A DNA stretch of 64,000 bases, from positions 62,001 to 126,000 of the forward strand of contig NZ_KQ948873.1 of NCBI RefSeq assembly GCF_001514215.1, written 5' to 3'. A program made the translations under genes and the position numbers. This stretch comes from Streptomyces bungoensis. Its GTDB lineage: Bacteria; Actinomycetota; Actinomycetes; Streptomycetales; Streptomycetaceae. The notes beneath the pieces were generated by a model that worked only from the letters and a program-made list of their open reading frames with translations, was not told the DNA's origin and did no database searches. Within the stretch, counting starts at the first letter, position 1; each line of letters starts with the position of its first letter. This document shows positions 1 to 8,876 of this stretch, piece by piece.

Positions 1-593
1 GCCGTGATCAGCACGAGCGGGACGGACATGCGGCGCACCTTGCGCACCGGGTCGTCCGTGCCGCGGGCCAGCCAGTGCATCAGCAGGGCGAGCAGGGGCA
101 GCGCGAGGTAGTACTGCATCTCGGCCGGGACGGTCCAGGCCGGGTCCATGCCGGCGATCCACGTGTAGTCGTACACCTGGAGCATCAGGATCGGTCGCAG
201 CACGTACCACACGCTGTGGACGGCCTGGAAGTTGAGCAGGAACACGCAGACAAGGGAGAGCAGGATGTAGGCGGGCCACAGCCGCGCCGCGCGCTTGGCG
301 AGGAAGGGCCCGATCTTGGGGCGCTCTCCGGCGCCGAGGCTCCAGCGGGCGAAGGGCCGGTAGAGCAGCATGCCGGACAGGACGAAGAACGGGCCGAGCG
401 CCAGCGGCCGCATACCCGCCAGCAGGTCGGCCAGGGCCGGGTTGCCCGGCTTCGCCGTGTAGGCACCCATGACTCCGGCGGCGAAGGACGTGTGGACGGC
501 CGCCACTCCGAGGGCACACAGCGCGCGGACACCGTCGAGGCCCCCGACGCGCTTGGTCTGATGGGCCGGTGCCGCGGCCCGCTTGGCATTCAC
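1..593 (-). CDS. Acyltransferase 3 (OafA/YrhL-like) membrane protein, 3' end missing
   Basis: The reverse-strand frame opening with GTG at 593 reads KRVGGLDGVRALCALGV, then PFFVLSGMLLYRPFARW and KRAARLWPAYILL. This is the N-terminal signature of acyltransferase family 3 integral-membrane proteins: an RxxxLDGxRA start, the FFVLSG segment and the R-x-x-R-L-x-P-x-Y motif. Such proteins O-acylate sugars, lipids or natural products at the membrane. The GTG is preceded by an AGGAG about ten bases upstream; an upstream ATG in this frame runs into a stop. The gene continues beyond the left edge, so only about 197 residues are visible. It is divergent from the NRPS gene and may be a tailoring enzyme or simply a flanking gene. 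Confidence 0.8.
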   Translation of the reverse strand, partial: MNAKRAAAPAHQTKRVGGLDGVRALCALGVAAVHTSFAAGVMGAYTAKPGNPALADLLAGMRPLALGPFFVLSGMLLYRPFARWSLGAGERPKIGPFLAKRAARLWPAYILLSLVCVFLLNFQAVHSVWYVLRPILMLQVYDYTWIAGMDPAWTVPAEMQYYLALPLLALLMHWLARGTDDPVRKVRRMSVPLVLIT

Positions 594-841
594 TGCGACG
601 AAGCTCCTCTGCGTCTCGATGGCTTGTTCAGCATGGGCATGGCGTGAATGCCGCGCCATCTCCTGCCGTGCTGTGTTGCCGGGGCCCTCCGCGCCCCTTC
701 CGGTGGGTCGCCAACGGCCCTGTGACGCACGGCAATCCAGGAGATGCAGCGCGCGTCGAGCCTGTGTGACCGTTCCGGCTGACCCGTCAGGCCGCCTGCG
801 TGCGGGCTGCCCTCGGCAGGGACGAGCGATTGGACAACACG

Positions 842-2611
842 ATGGGTTCCACCTCGATTCACGAACGTTTCGCCGCGCAGGCGCGCCGGACGCCGGACGC
901 GGTGGCGGTGTCGGCGGGTGACCTGAGGCTGACCTACCGTCAGCTGGACGAGCGGGCCAATCGGCTCGCCCACCGCCTGCTCCAGGCAGGTGTCGAACCC
1001 GGGGATCCGGTCGCGGTGCTGATGGAACGCTCCCCCGACGTGGTGGTGGCGATCCTCGCCGCTCTCAAGGCCGGCGCCTTCTACTTGCCGCTGCACAGCG
1101 CCTATCCGCTGCCGCGGATGCAGCAGATCATGGATCGGGCCGGCTCCCCCGTGCTGCTCACCGACCTGTCGAGCGAGGCGCGCGGGCTGCCCCGCACCCG
1201 CCGGGTGATCCTGCCCGCCGGCGACCGGGCCACAGCCGAGGCACCCAGCACCGACCCGGATGTCCCGGTCGGCCCGAACGCGCCGGCCTACGTGATCCAC
1301 ACGTCCGGCTCCACCGGTGAGCCGAAGGGCGTCGAGGTCCCCCACCGCGGCGTCCTCGGCCTGGCCGACGACTCCTGCTGGGACGGGGAGGCGCACCGGC
1401 GGATCCTGGCGCTCGCCCCGTACGCCTTCGGTGTCTCCACCTACGAGCTGTGGGTCCCGCTGCTGCGGGGCGGTCAGATCGTGCTGCCGCCGCCGGGCGA
1501 CCTGGACGTGCGCACGGTGCGCCGGCTCATCAGCGCGCACGACATCACCGCACTGCACGTCACCGCCGGTCTGTTCCGCCTCTTCGCCGACGAGGCCCCG
1601 GACAGCTTCGCCTCCGTGCGCGAGGTCCTCACCGGAGGGGACGTCATCTCCCCGACGGCCGTCAAGCGCGTCCTGGACGCCTGCCCGGACCTCGTCGTGC
1701 GTGCCATGTACGGCGCCACCGAGGTGTCCTCGTTCGCCGCCTGCGCCACCCTCACCGCGCCCTACGAGCCGACGGCGGTGATCCCCGTCGGCCACCCGCT
1801 GGACACCGTCGACGCTCGGCTGCTGGACGAGCGGATGCGACCGGTCGCGGACGGCGCGATCGGCGAGCTGTACATCGCCGGCGACCGGCTCGCCCTCGGC
1901 TACCACGGGCGGCCGGACCTGACGGCGGAACGCTTCGTCGAGGACCCCCGGACGCCGGGGTTGCGGATGTACCGAACCGGCGACCTCATGCGCGGCGGCC
2001 CCTGGGGCCTTGAGTTCGCCGGCCGCGTCGGCGACCAGGTCAAGATCCGGGGCTTCCGCGTGGAACCCGCCGAGGTGGAGCACGTACTGGCGCGGCAGCC
2101 GGGCGTGGCGCACGCCGCCGTCGTCGCCCAGGAGCTGGAGGGCGGTGAGCGCCGGCTGGTCGCGTACCTCGTGCCCAAGACCCCGGGCCTGGACGAGGCG
2201 GGGCTGCGGACGGCCGTCGCCGCCGTGCTGCCCGACTACATGGTGCCCGCCGCGTTCGTGGAGCTGGCCGGGCTGCCGCTGACGGCCAACGGGAAGCTGG
2301 ACCGCGCGGCACTGCCTGCGCCCGCCCCGCAGACGGCCGCGGGCTCCGCCCCGGCGGCCGGCGCGCGGCAGGACGCGCTGTGCGCGCTGTTCTCCCGGGT
2401 GCTCGGCGTCCCCGGCGTGGGCGTGGACGACGATTTCTTCGCCCTCGGCGGCGAGTCGCTGCAGGCCGTACGCCTGGCCTCGCGCATCGAGGCCGAACTG
2501 GGCTACGAGATCTCCGTCGGTGACGTGCTGAACCATCCGACGGTCGCCGAGCTGGATCGCCATATGGAGGAAATCGCCCAGGCGGACGGACTCGCGGAGG
2601 CGGCGCGGTGA
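842..2611 (+). CDS. NRPS adenylation-carrier (A-PCP) didomain protein
   Basis: Stand-alone loading protein that activates a carboxylic acid as its adenylate and attaches it to its own carrier domain. Adenylation motifs are in order: the P-loop-like IHTSGSTGEPKG, YGATE, GELYIAGDRLALGY, YRTGDL and the catalytic Lys in NGKLDRAALP. The carrier domain at about residues 515-585 carries the attachment serine in LGGESLQ. The core A4 motif reads AFGVSTYELW, with Gly197 where alpha-amino-acid domains have Asp235 (FDxS), so the substrate probably lacks a normal alpha-amine (inference). Length, about 589 aa, fits A+PCP. ATG 842 was chosen; a TTG at 830 after AGGGA is an alternative. The stop overlaps the MbtH gene (GTGA). 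It is comparable to the SgcC1/SgcC2 functions of C-1027, fused here. Confidence 0.9.
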   Translation: MGSTSIHERFAAQARRTPDAVAVSAGDLRLTYRQLDERANRLAHRLLQAGVEPGDPVAVLMERSPDVVVAILAALKAGAFYLPLHSAYPLPRMQQIMDRAGSPVLLTDLSSEARGLPRTRRVILPAGDRATAEAPSTDPDVPVGPNAPAYVIHTSGSTGEPKGVEVPHRGVLGLADDSCWDGEAHRRILALAPYAFGVSTYELWVPLLRGGQIVLPPPGDLDVRTVRRLISAHDITALHVTAGLFRLFADEAPDSFASVREVLTGGDVISPTAVKRVLDACPDLVVRAMYGATEVSSFAACATLTAPYEPTAVIPVGHPLDTVDARLLDERMRPVADGAIGELYIAGDRLALGYHGRPDLTAERFVEDPRTPGLRMYRTGDLMRGGPWGLEFAGRVGDQVKIRGFRVEPAEVEHVLARQPGVAHAAVVAQELEGGERRLVAYLVPKTPGLDEAGLRTAVAAVLPDYMVPAAFVELAGLPLTANGKLDRAALPAPAPQTAAGSAPAAGARQDALCALFSRVLGVPGVGVDDDFFALGGESLQAVRLASRIEAELGYEISVGDVLNHPTVAELDRHMEEIAQADGLAEAAR

Positions 2612-2817
2612 CCGGCCGGCCCGCCCCCGGAGGCGGCGCCGGGCGCGACTGCGTCGTCCTCGTCAACACTCTGGGGCGGCACTCGCTGTGGCCCGCCGAC
2701 CTCGACACCCCCGCCGGCTGGCCGGTCGCCTACGGCCCGGCTTCCCGCGCGCGATGCCTGGACTTCATCGCCCGGGCCCCGATCCGCCATCCCGCCGCCG
2801 CGGCGACCGCCGCCTGA
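2608..2817 (+). CDS. Divergent MbtH-like protein
   Basis: MbtH-like proteins are small partners that bind adenylation domains and help them fold and act. This 69-aa product has the family core: HSLWPADLDTPAGWPVAYG followed by SRARCLDFI. It departs from the family in two places. The usual N-x-E-x-Q before SLWP reads NTLGRH, and the C-terminal W-T-D-x-R-P is absent, replaced by a Pro/Ala-rich tail. The GTG start overlaps the stop of the upstream A-PCP gene by four bases, which suggests translational coupling and makes that adenylation domain its likely partner. Confidence 0.8.
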   Translation: MTGRPAPGGGAGRDCVVLVNTLGRHSLWPADLDTPAGWPVAYGPASRARCLDFIARAPIRHPAAAATAA

Positions 2818-2875
2818 ACCCGGCGGCCGCGCCTGCGGGCGCACCGCCCCACCACCCGGAGAGGACTCGATCACT

Positions 2876-4246
2876 GTGAGCATCACCGCCGCACCGCCGG
2901 AGGCGGAGACCACCGCCGAGCGCATCCCGCTGTCGTACAACCAGGAGTTCCTGCGCGCGTTCGACAAGGGCGGGACGGACGGTGCGTTCGGTCACCGCCA
3001 CACCCTGGTGTGCGGGTGGCGGGTCACCGGCGCGATCGACCTCGTCGCCCTCCAGAAGGCGCTGGACGACGTCGTGGCCCGCCACGAGATCCTGCGGACC
3101 GCGGTGCGCGGCGACGAGCAGGGCGGCCACCAGGTGATCGAACCGCCGTCACCGGTGCTGCTGGAGGTGCGGGAGCTGGGCGAGGGCGCGTCGCGTGAGG
3201 CGCGTGCCGAGGAGTTCCTGAACGAACTGGACGCCCGCCCGTTCGACGTGCGTGAACTGCCGCACCTGCGGGCCGCGGTGGGCCGCTTCGACGCCTCCGA
3301 CGCGGTCCTGGTGCTGGCCACTCACCACACATCCACCGACGCCTGGTCGCTGCAGGTGATCATGCGCGACCTCGCATCCGCCTACGCGGCCCGCGTGGCG
3401 GGCGGCGGGCAGGCCCGGCAGGACGTGGCCGCTCAGTACCGGGAGTTCGCCCGCTGGCAGCAGGAGACCGCCGCGAGCGCCCGGGTGGACCGTGCGCGCG
3501 GCTACTGGCGCGAGCGGCTGGCGGGAGCGCGGATCACCGGCATCACCTCGGACCGGCCGCGTGACGAGAACCTGGCGAGCGCCTACGGCGTGCACCGGTT
3601 CGTGTTCGACGCGCAGCTGTCCTCTGCCGTCCTGAGGACCGCCCGGGACAAGCGCTGCACCCCGTTCATGGTGATGGCCGCCGCCTACAGCGTGCTGCTG
3701 CGCGAGCGCACCGGCACCACCGACGTGGTCTTCCCGACCTTCTCCTCGGGCCGCTACGAGGAGCGGTTCATGGACGCGGTCGGTCCGTTCTTCAACTTCG
3801 TGCCCGTCCGGATCGACACCACCGGCTGCGCCACCGTGGGCGAGGTGCTGGGCCGGGCCCGCGAGGCCTGCGTGGGCGCCTACCAGCACGAGATTCCCTT
3901 CGCCAGGATCGCCGAGGACAGCCCCGAGCTGCTCGCGCCGTTCGCCGACGGATCCCTCGCCGTCGTCGCGTTCGAGGTGCTGCAGACCGCGTTCCCGATG
4001 GAGGGATCGGACGCCGGCGGCCCGGAGTTCGCCGAGATCCGGCACCGGACCCGTTCGCAGCAGGTCAGCTCGGCCATCCCGGACGGCGGCCTGTGGGCGA
4101 TGGACGTGCTCCCGAACGGGCAGCTCGCCGGAAGCCTGAAGTTCGACCACCACCGCTTCGACGAGTCCACCGCGGCCGACCTGGTGGCCCGCTTCCGCGA
4201 GCTGCTGAGCACGCTGGCCGACGCGCCCCACACCCCGCTGGACTGA
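2876..4246 (+). CDS. Free-standing condensation enzyme (SgcC5-like)
   Basis: A single condensation domain of 456 aa with no carrier or adenylation domain. The active-site motif at residues 150-156 is HHTSTDA: both histidines and the aspartate of HHxxxDG are kept, and the final glycine is alanine. FSSGRYEERFMDAVGPFFN fits the conserved region around the latch of condensation domains. In C-1027, kedarcidin and related pathways, discrete enzymes of this type (SgcC5) join a carrier-bound acid to an alcohol or amine on the enediyne core. The position just after the A-PCP and MbtH genes supports that role (inference). GTG 2876 is preceded by GGAGAGGA. Confidence 0.87.
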   Translation: MSITAAPPEAETTAERIPLSYNQEFLRAFDKGGTDGAFGHRHTLVCGWRVTGAIDLVALQKALDDVVARHEILRTAVRGDEQGGHQVIEPPSPVLLEVRELGEGASREARAEEFLNELDARPFDVRELPHLRAAVGRFDASDAVLVLATHHTSTDAWSLQVIMRDLASAYAARVAGGGQARQDVAAQYREFARWQQETAASARVDRARGYWRERLAGARITGITSDRPRDENLASAYGVHRFVFDAQLSSAVLRTARDKRCTPFMVMAAAYSVLLRERTGTTDVVFPTFSSGRYEERFMDAVGPFFNFVPVRIDTTGCATVGEVLGRAREACVGAYQHEIPFARIAEDSPELLAPFADGSLAVVAFEVLQTAFPMEGSDAGGPEFAEIRHRTRSQQVSSAIPDGGLWAMDVLPNGQLAGSLKFDHHRFDESTAADLVARFRELLSTLADAPHTPLD

Positions 4247-4294
4247 CCCGCGGGAGCCGAGCCTCCCTTCCGACGCCAAGAGGACCGATCGACG

Positions 4295-5527
4295 ATGACT
4301 ACCCTGGCCCCCTTCGCCCCTGTGGCTCCCCCGGAGCCCGGCCTGACCCCCGAGGAGATCGTCGCCCGGGCCGAGGCCCTGGCCGCGACCCTGGTCGAGC
4401 GGCAGGCCGAGACCGAGCGGCGCGGCTTCTACGCCGAGGACACGCACGAGGCCTTCGCTCGCGCCGGCTTCTACCGGATCCTCGTACCGCGCCGTTACGG
4501 CGGCTACGAGTTCGGCCCGGAGACTTTCGTGAAGGTCTCCATGGCGCTGGCCCGCGGCTGCCCGTCGACCGGCTGGATGTACCTCTTCGGCGCGGCGCAC
4601 GCGCTGGTGGTGGGCACCCTGTTCGACGAGGCCACCCAGGCGGAGCTGTTCGCCGGCGGCGACTTCATCTGCCCCGCGACGGTCGCCCCGGCGGGCTCCG
4701 CCCGGCCCGACGGCGAGGGCGGCTGGCTGCTCGACGGCACCTGGAGCTACTGCTCCGGCGCCCCCTACGCCACCCACTTCATCGGCCACACCCTGGTGGC
4801 CCGGGGCGAGGGCGAGCCGCCCGCGCCGATGCTGTTCATCGTCCCGCGCGAGCAGTTCGAGCGCCTGGACGACTGGGGTGCCCAGCTCGGCCTCAAGGGC
4901 AGCGGCTCGCACAGCATCCGGATCGAGGGCGGCCGGGTGCCCGGCAACCACACGCTCGGCGGGCACCTGAGCCAGATGGCGGTCACCGAGGACCTCCCGG
5001 GTCGCCGTCTGCACGGTCCCGAGTACGGCGGCGGTCCGCTCAGCTTCATGCTGCTGGAGCTCGGTGTGCTCGCGGTGGGCATGGCCAAGGGCGCGCTGGA
5101 CGCGTACGAGGAGCTGATGCGCTCCCGGACGACGGCGTTCTTCCCCATCGTGCCGCGCACCGAGGATCCCGACTTCCAGTTCCGCTACGGCGAGGCGACC
5201 GGCATGATCGCCGCGGCCGAGGCGGCGGTGCTGCACGCCACACAGCAGTGGCAGGACCTGTGCCGGAAGGATGCGGCGGCCTTCACCCGTGAGGAGGAGC
5301 TGCGGCTGGCCACCATCAGCCGGGAGGCCGTGCGGCTTGCCTGGCGGGCGGTCGAGGGTCAGCTGTTCCCGACCGCGGGGTCCAGCTCGGTGCGGGCCGG
5401 GGAGCGTATCGAGCGGGTCTGGCGCGACCTGTCCACACTGCACAGCCACGCCGGGAACGGCGTCTTCCTCTCCTCGCTCGCCAACCGCGAGCTGGCCCAG
5501 GCGCACTTCGGCACCGGCGTCCGGTGA
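4295..5527 (+). CDS. Acyl-CoA-dehydrogenase-fold flavin monooxygenase/dehydrogenase (paralogue 1)
   Basis: 410-aa protein with the acyl-CoA dehydrogenase fold. The N-terminal helical domain contains FARAGFYRILVPRRYGGYEF, typical of the HsaA/group D flavin-dependent monooxygenase branch rather than of beta-oxidation enzymes. The middle beta domain has the GSGSHS region, and the C-terminal helices carry the type-2 domain including TAGSSSVRAGERIERVWRDL. Group D enzymes hydroxylate aromatic substrates with reduced flavin from a separate reductase; the only reductase visible is at 23905-24450. It is related to the protein at 8877-10058, so the cluster has two. ATG 4295 follows AAGAGGA. Whether it hydroxylates or desaturates cannot be decided here. 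Confidence 0.82.
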   Translation: MTTLAPFAPVAPPEPGLTPEEIVARAEALAATLVERQAETERRGFYAEDTHEAFARAGFYRILVPRRYGGYEFGPETFVKVSMALARGCPSTGWMYLFGAAHALVVGTLFDEATQAELFAGGDFICPATVAPAGSARPDGEGGWLLDGTWSYCSGAPYATHFIGHTLVARGEGEPPAPMLFIVPREQFERLDDWGAQLGLKGSGSHSIRIEGGRVPGNHTLGGHLSQMAVTEDLPGRRLHGPEYGGGPLSFMLLELGVLAVGMAKGALDAYEELMRSRTTAFFPIVPRTEDPDFQFRYGEATGMIAAAEAAVLHATQQWQDLCRKDAAAFTREEELRLATISREAVRLAWRAVEGQLFPTAGSSSVRAGERIERVWRDLSTLHSHAGNGVFLSSLANRELAQAHFGTGVR

Positions 5528-5598
5528 GTGCCGCCGCGCTGCGCCCCTGGACACCGCATTCGCATACGAGTCCACGTCCGACAGATCGGGATGAACCC

Positions 5599-6849
5599 AT
5601 GGAACAAGGCTGCCCCTTCGCCCTCGACACCACCGGCCGCGACATCCACGGCGAGGCCGCGGCCCTGCGGGCCCAGGGCCCGGCGACCCGGGTGGAACTG
5701 CCGGGTGGTGTGTTCGCCTGGTCGCTGAACGGCCACGCGGTGATCAAGCAGGTGCTCGCCGACCCGCGCGTGACCAAGAGCGCCCGGACCCACTGGCCGG
5801 CCTTCGTCAACGGTGAGGTGCCGCCGGACTGGGAGCTGATCAGCTGGGTCGCGATGGACAACATGGTGACGGCCTACGGCAAGAACCACGTGCGGCTGCG
5901 CAAGCTGGTCGGCGCGGCGTTCACTCCGCGCCGCGCCGAGGCGTTCCGGCCGCGTGTGGAGGAGCTGACCGACCAGCTGCTGGACGCGCTGGAGCAGGTG
6001 AAGCCGGGCGAGACGGTGGACCTGCGCGAGCGGTTCGCCTACCCGCTGCCGGCCCGGCTCGTGGCCGATCTGATCGGGATGCCGGAGGAGGCCCGCGCCA
6101 AGACCGCCAAGGTCATCGACGCGATGGTGGACACCACCATCACCCCCGAGCAGGCCCAGGCCGTGCTGGCGGGCTGGCGCGGCGCGATGGCCGAGCTGAT
6201 AGCCGACAAGCGGCGCGAGCCGGGTGAGGACATCACCAGCGACCTGGTCGCCGCCCGCGACGAGGACGGTTCGCGGCTGTCCGAGGACGAGCTGACCGAC
6301 ACGATCTTCGCGATCCTCGGAGCCGGCTCGGAGACCACGATCAACTTCTTCGACAACGCCATCACCGCGCTGCTGAGCGACCGCTCCCAGCTGGAGCTGG
6401 TCCGTTCCGGACGCGCCACCTGGGACGACGTGATCGACGAGACGCTGCGGGTGGAGTCGCCGCTGGCGCATCTGCCGCTGCGGTACGCGGCGGAGGACAT
6501 CGAGCTGGACGGGGTGACCATCCCGAAGGGCGACCCGATCCTCGTGAACTACGCGGCGGTGGGCCGCGACCCCGCGCTGCACGCCGAGGCACCGGAGACT
6601 TTCGACCTCACGCGGACCGACAAGTCCCACCTGTCGTTCGGATTCGGCCCGCACTACTGCATGGGCGCGGGCATCGCCCGTCTGGTGGCCACGACCGGCC
6701 TGTCCCGGCTGTTCGAGCGCTTCCCCGACCTGGAGCTGGCCGTCGAACGTGACGCGCTGCAGCCGCTGCCCACGTTCATCATGAACGGCCACCGCAGCCT
6801 GCCCGTGCGGCTGACCGCGAGGGTGCCCGCGGGCGCGGGCGTCCGCTGA
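5599..6849 (+). CDS. Cytochrome P450 (bacterial class I)
   Basis: 416-aa soluble P450. The I-helix reads AILGAGSETT, the K-helix ExxR motif is ETLR, and the heme-binding loop is FGFGPHYCMGAG with the cysteine ligand. It is a short actinobacterial P450 of the CYP105/107 size class and has no obvious redox-partner fusion. The reading frame is open from GTG 5524, overlapping the previous gene, but ATG 5599, with GGGATGA upstream and the product start MEQGCPFALD, gives the normal family N-terminus. It is probably a hydroxylase or epoxidase acting on the core or the aromatic unit. It is distinct from the core-associated P450 at 22559-23908. Confidence 0.9.
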   Translation: MEQGCPFALDTTGRDIHGEAAALRAQGPATRVELPGGVFAWSLNGHAVIKQVLADPRVTKSARTHWPAFVNGEVPPDWELISWVAMDNMVTAYGKNHVRLRKLVGAAFTPRRAEAFRPRVEELTDQLLDALEQVKPGETVDLRERFAYPLPARLVADLIGMPEEARAKTAKVIDAMVDTTITPEQAQAVLAGWRGAMAELIADKRREPGEDITSDLVAARDEDGSRLSEDELTDTIFAILGAGSETTINFFDNAITALLSDRSQLELVRSGRATWDDVIDETLRVESPLAHLPLRYAAEDIELDGVTIPKGDPILVNYAAVGRDPALHAEAPETFDLTRTDKSHLSFGFGPHYCMGAGIARLVATTGLSRLFERFPDLELAVERDALQPLPTFIMNGHRSLPVRLTARVPAGAGVR

Positions 6850-6862
6850 GCCGCGCGCGCCG

Positions 6863-6899
6863 AAGGGCCGTCCGGGACGTCTCGTCGCGGGCGGCCTTT
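6863..6899 (+). terminator. Rho-independent-like terminator after the P450 gene
   Basis: Arms AAGGGCCGTCCG and CGGGCGGCCTTT can pair around a 13-base loop, with a short T run at the 3' end, 13 bases after the P450 stop codon. It closes the rightward tailoring operon (842-6849). Confidence 0.6.
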
Positions 6900-6942
6900 C
6901 GCGCTGCGGTGCCGCCGGCCGGCGGCGCCCGGCGGCACGCGT

Positions 6943-6975
6943 GAGCCCGCCCCGCGGTGGACGCGGGGCGGGCTC
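6943..6975. terminator. Perfect 13-bp hairpin between convergent genes
   Basis: GAGCCCGCCCCGC and GCGGGGCGGGCTC form a perfect 13-bp stem with a 7-base loop in the 161-bp gap between the P450 gene and the convergent FAD-monooxygenase gene. It probably acts as a bidirectional transcription stop. Confidence 0.6.
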
Positions 6976-7010
6976 GTGGTGCACGCCGGGGAACCGTACG
7001 GCGGCCGGGG

Positions 7011-8357
7011 CTAGGCGGCGAGGGGCAGCGCGGCCTTGGCCGCGCCTTCCTCGACCCGGCGCAGCATGTCCGGGCTCATCAGCGCGTCCGGGGTGGCGAC
7101 CAGGCCCGCGACGCGCATGAAGGTGGCCGTGACCTCGCCGTCGACGACGGCGGCGGCGTGCAGCGCGGCCATGAAGGCGCCGGACGCCTCCCACTCGGGA
7201 GTGCGCTCGCCCTCGACCTCGGGGTAGCCGAGGTCGGCGCCGGCGGAGAACTGCCAGGGCACCTCGATGACCTGTGCGATGTCCGCGAGGAACGCCGTCG
7301 GGTCCACCTCGCCCCGGCTCAGGTGCTCGCGCAGCACCAGCGCCTCCAGCGCGGCGACCGTCATGCCCTGCCCGTACACCGGGTTGAAGCTGCACGCGGC
7401 GTCGCCCAGGACCAGGAAGCGGCCGGGGAAGCGGGACAGCCGCTCGTAGCGGCGGCGCTGGCTGGCCGGGTAGCGGAAGACCGCGCCGTCGTCGACCGGC
7501 TCGGCGTCGTGGATGACGTCGTAGATGTCGGACACCGGCAGGGTGCGAGTCCACTCGAGGAAGCCCGGGAGGTCGGCGGGGGCGCTGTCGCCGAGGACGC
7601 CGGTGAGGGAGACCACGACGAGGCCGTCCTCGATCCGGGAAAGGAACGCACCGCGCCGGTGGCTCGGCGAGGAGACGGGGTTGATCGACAGGTCGCCGTC
7701 GAGCACCGCCTCGTCGCGCAGCCGGAACTTGCGCGTGGTGTAACTGAGGTCGATGCGGATGCGCTCCTCGTCGGGGCGCTCGTAGCCGAACTCCTCCAGC
7801 CACAGCGGGGTGCGCGAGCCGCGCCCGGTGGCGTCGACGACGAGGTCCGCGTCGATCGTCCGCTCCTGCGACCCCGCTTCCTGGGACTGCACGCGGACGC
7901 CGGTGACGGTGTCGCGGTATTCGTCGGTGACCAGCCCGACGATGTCGTACTGCTCCAGCAGGACCACGCCGGGCAGCGCCGAGACCCGCTCGCGCACCCG
8001 GCTCTCGAGTACCGGGCGCGTGGCCGAGACGCAGATCAGCCCGGTCGTACCGGGGCTGAGGCGGCGGCCGTTGAAGAACCAGCGCAGTTCGCCCAGATCT
8101 CCGGTCGGGATGCCGGCCTCGACGGCGTCGCGGGTGAAGCCGGGGAACAGCTCGTCGAGGATCTGCTGGCCGCGGGCGAGCAGCCCGTGGACGTGGCGTC
8201 CCTGTCCCACGCCCTTGCGGGCCGTGGTCGTTCCACTGATCGTGTCGCGCTCCACGACGAGCACCTCGTCGTAGGAGTCGGCGAGCACGCGCGCGGCCAG
8301 GAGCCCCGCCATGCTGCCGCCGAGCACCACCGCGCGCTCGCCCACCCTGTCGGTCAT
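7011..8357 (-). CDS. FAD-dependent monooxygenase/epoxidase-like oxidoreductase
   Basis: 448-aa flavoprotein of the squalene-epoxidase/PHBH-like superfamily. The N-terminal Rossmann motif is VVLGGSMAGLLAARVLA, followed by an acidic strand end (LVVERD). A GxG-type DATG motif (LVVDATGRGS) lies near residue 175. The second FAD-binding motif, LVLGDAACSFNPVYGQGM, is near residue 330. Similar stand-alone flavoproteins act as hydroxylases, epoxidases or halogenases in natural-product clusters; the tryptophan-halogenase WxWxIP motif is not present. ATG 8357 with an AAGGTGAGG ribosome site was preferred over GTG 8366. It is the last gene of a leftward group that includes the SgcJ-like gene and a flavin enzyme. 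Confidence 0.85.
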   Translation of the reverse strand: MTDRVGERAVVLGGSMAGLLAARVLADSYDEVLVVERDTISGTTTARKGVGQGRHVHGLLARGQQILDELFPGFTRDAVEAGIPTGDLGELRWFFNGRRLSPGTTGLICVSATRPVLESRVRERVSALPGVVLLEQYDIVGLVTDEYRDTVTGVRVQSQEAGSQERTIDADLVVDATGRGSRTPLWLEEFGYERPDEERIRIDLSYTTRKFRLRDEAVLDGDLSINPVSSPSHRRGAFLSRIEDGLVVVSLTGVLGDSAPADLPGFLEWTRTLPVSDIYDVIHDAEPVDDGAVFRYPASQRRRYERLSRFPGRFLVLGDAACSFNPVYGQGMTVAALEALVLREHLSRGEVDPTAFLADIAQVIEVPWQFSAGADLGYPEVEGERTPEWEASGAFMAALHAAAVVDGEVTATFMRVAGLVATPDALMSPDMLRRVEEGAAKAALPLAA

Positions 8358-8388
8358 GGACCTCACCTTTCTAGCGATGCGGGTGCCG

Positions 8389-8814
8389 TCAGGCGGCGTG
8401 GCGCGGGCTGTTCTGGTACGCGGCGAGGAACCACTGGCCCTCGCGCTTGATGACGACCCAGGAGGCGTGGACGGCGCGCTCGGCGCTCGGCTCGGTCTCG
8501 CCGGGGGCGAGGATGCCGCCCTGGGTGATCAGGATGCCGGACTCGGCGTTGGCGAAGCGCAGGTCGACGGGGGTGCCGGTGACACGGGTGCCCTTGAAGG
8601 CGCCCTGGAACGCCTGGGTCAGGAAGGCGCGGATGGCGTCCCGGCCCTTCTGGAAGTGGCCCGGGATGATCATCGTTCCGTCGGGGGTGAAGACGTCGGC
8701 GAAGGCGTCGGCGTCGTGCGCGGCCCACGCCTCGACGACGCGCTGGGGCAGTGCGGCGATCGCGGCCTTGTCCTCGTCGGTCACGGCGGCGGTCTCGATG
8801 GTCTGCGCGGTCAT
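8389..8814 (-). CDS. SgcJ/EcaC-family NTF2-like protein
   Basis: 141-aa protein of the NTF2/SnoaL-like fold. It contains VVEAWAAHDADAFADVFTPDG, FQKGRDAIRAFLTQAF and a C-terminal WVVIKREGQWFLAAYQNSP, the pattern of the SgcJ/EcaC family. SgcJ is known from the C-1027 cluster, where it is tied to assembly of the enediyne core, though its chemical role is unclear. ATG 8814 is preceded by GGAGAAG. It is encoded between two flavoenzymes in one leftward group. Confidence 0.87.
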   Translation of the reverse strand: MTAQTIETAAVTDEDKAAIAALPQRVVEAWAAHDADAFADVFTPDGTMIIPGHFQKGRDAIRAFLTQAFQGAFKGTRVTGTPVDLRFANAESGILITQGGILAPGETEPSAERAVHASWVVIKREGQWFLAAYQNSPRHAA

Positions 8815-8876
8815 GTGCTTCTCCTGGGTGTGGGGTCGGACGTGTCCGAGCGGGGTGTCGAGTGGCTGGAAGGGAC

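Noticed and set aside
590..2563. 657-codon reverse-strand frame opposite the A-PCP gene
   Set aside because: Its sequence is Arg/Gly/His/Val-rich without any family motif, and it is antisense to a gene with all adenylation motifs; it is a GC-codon shadow.
7011..8450. Long forward frame (6957-8450) opposite the FAD monooxygenase
   Set aside because: No recognisable motif; the reverse strand has a full flavoprotein sequence with start and ribosome site.
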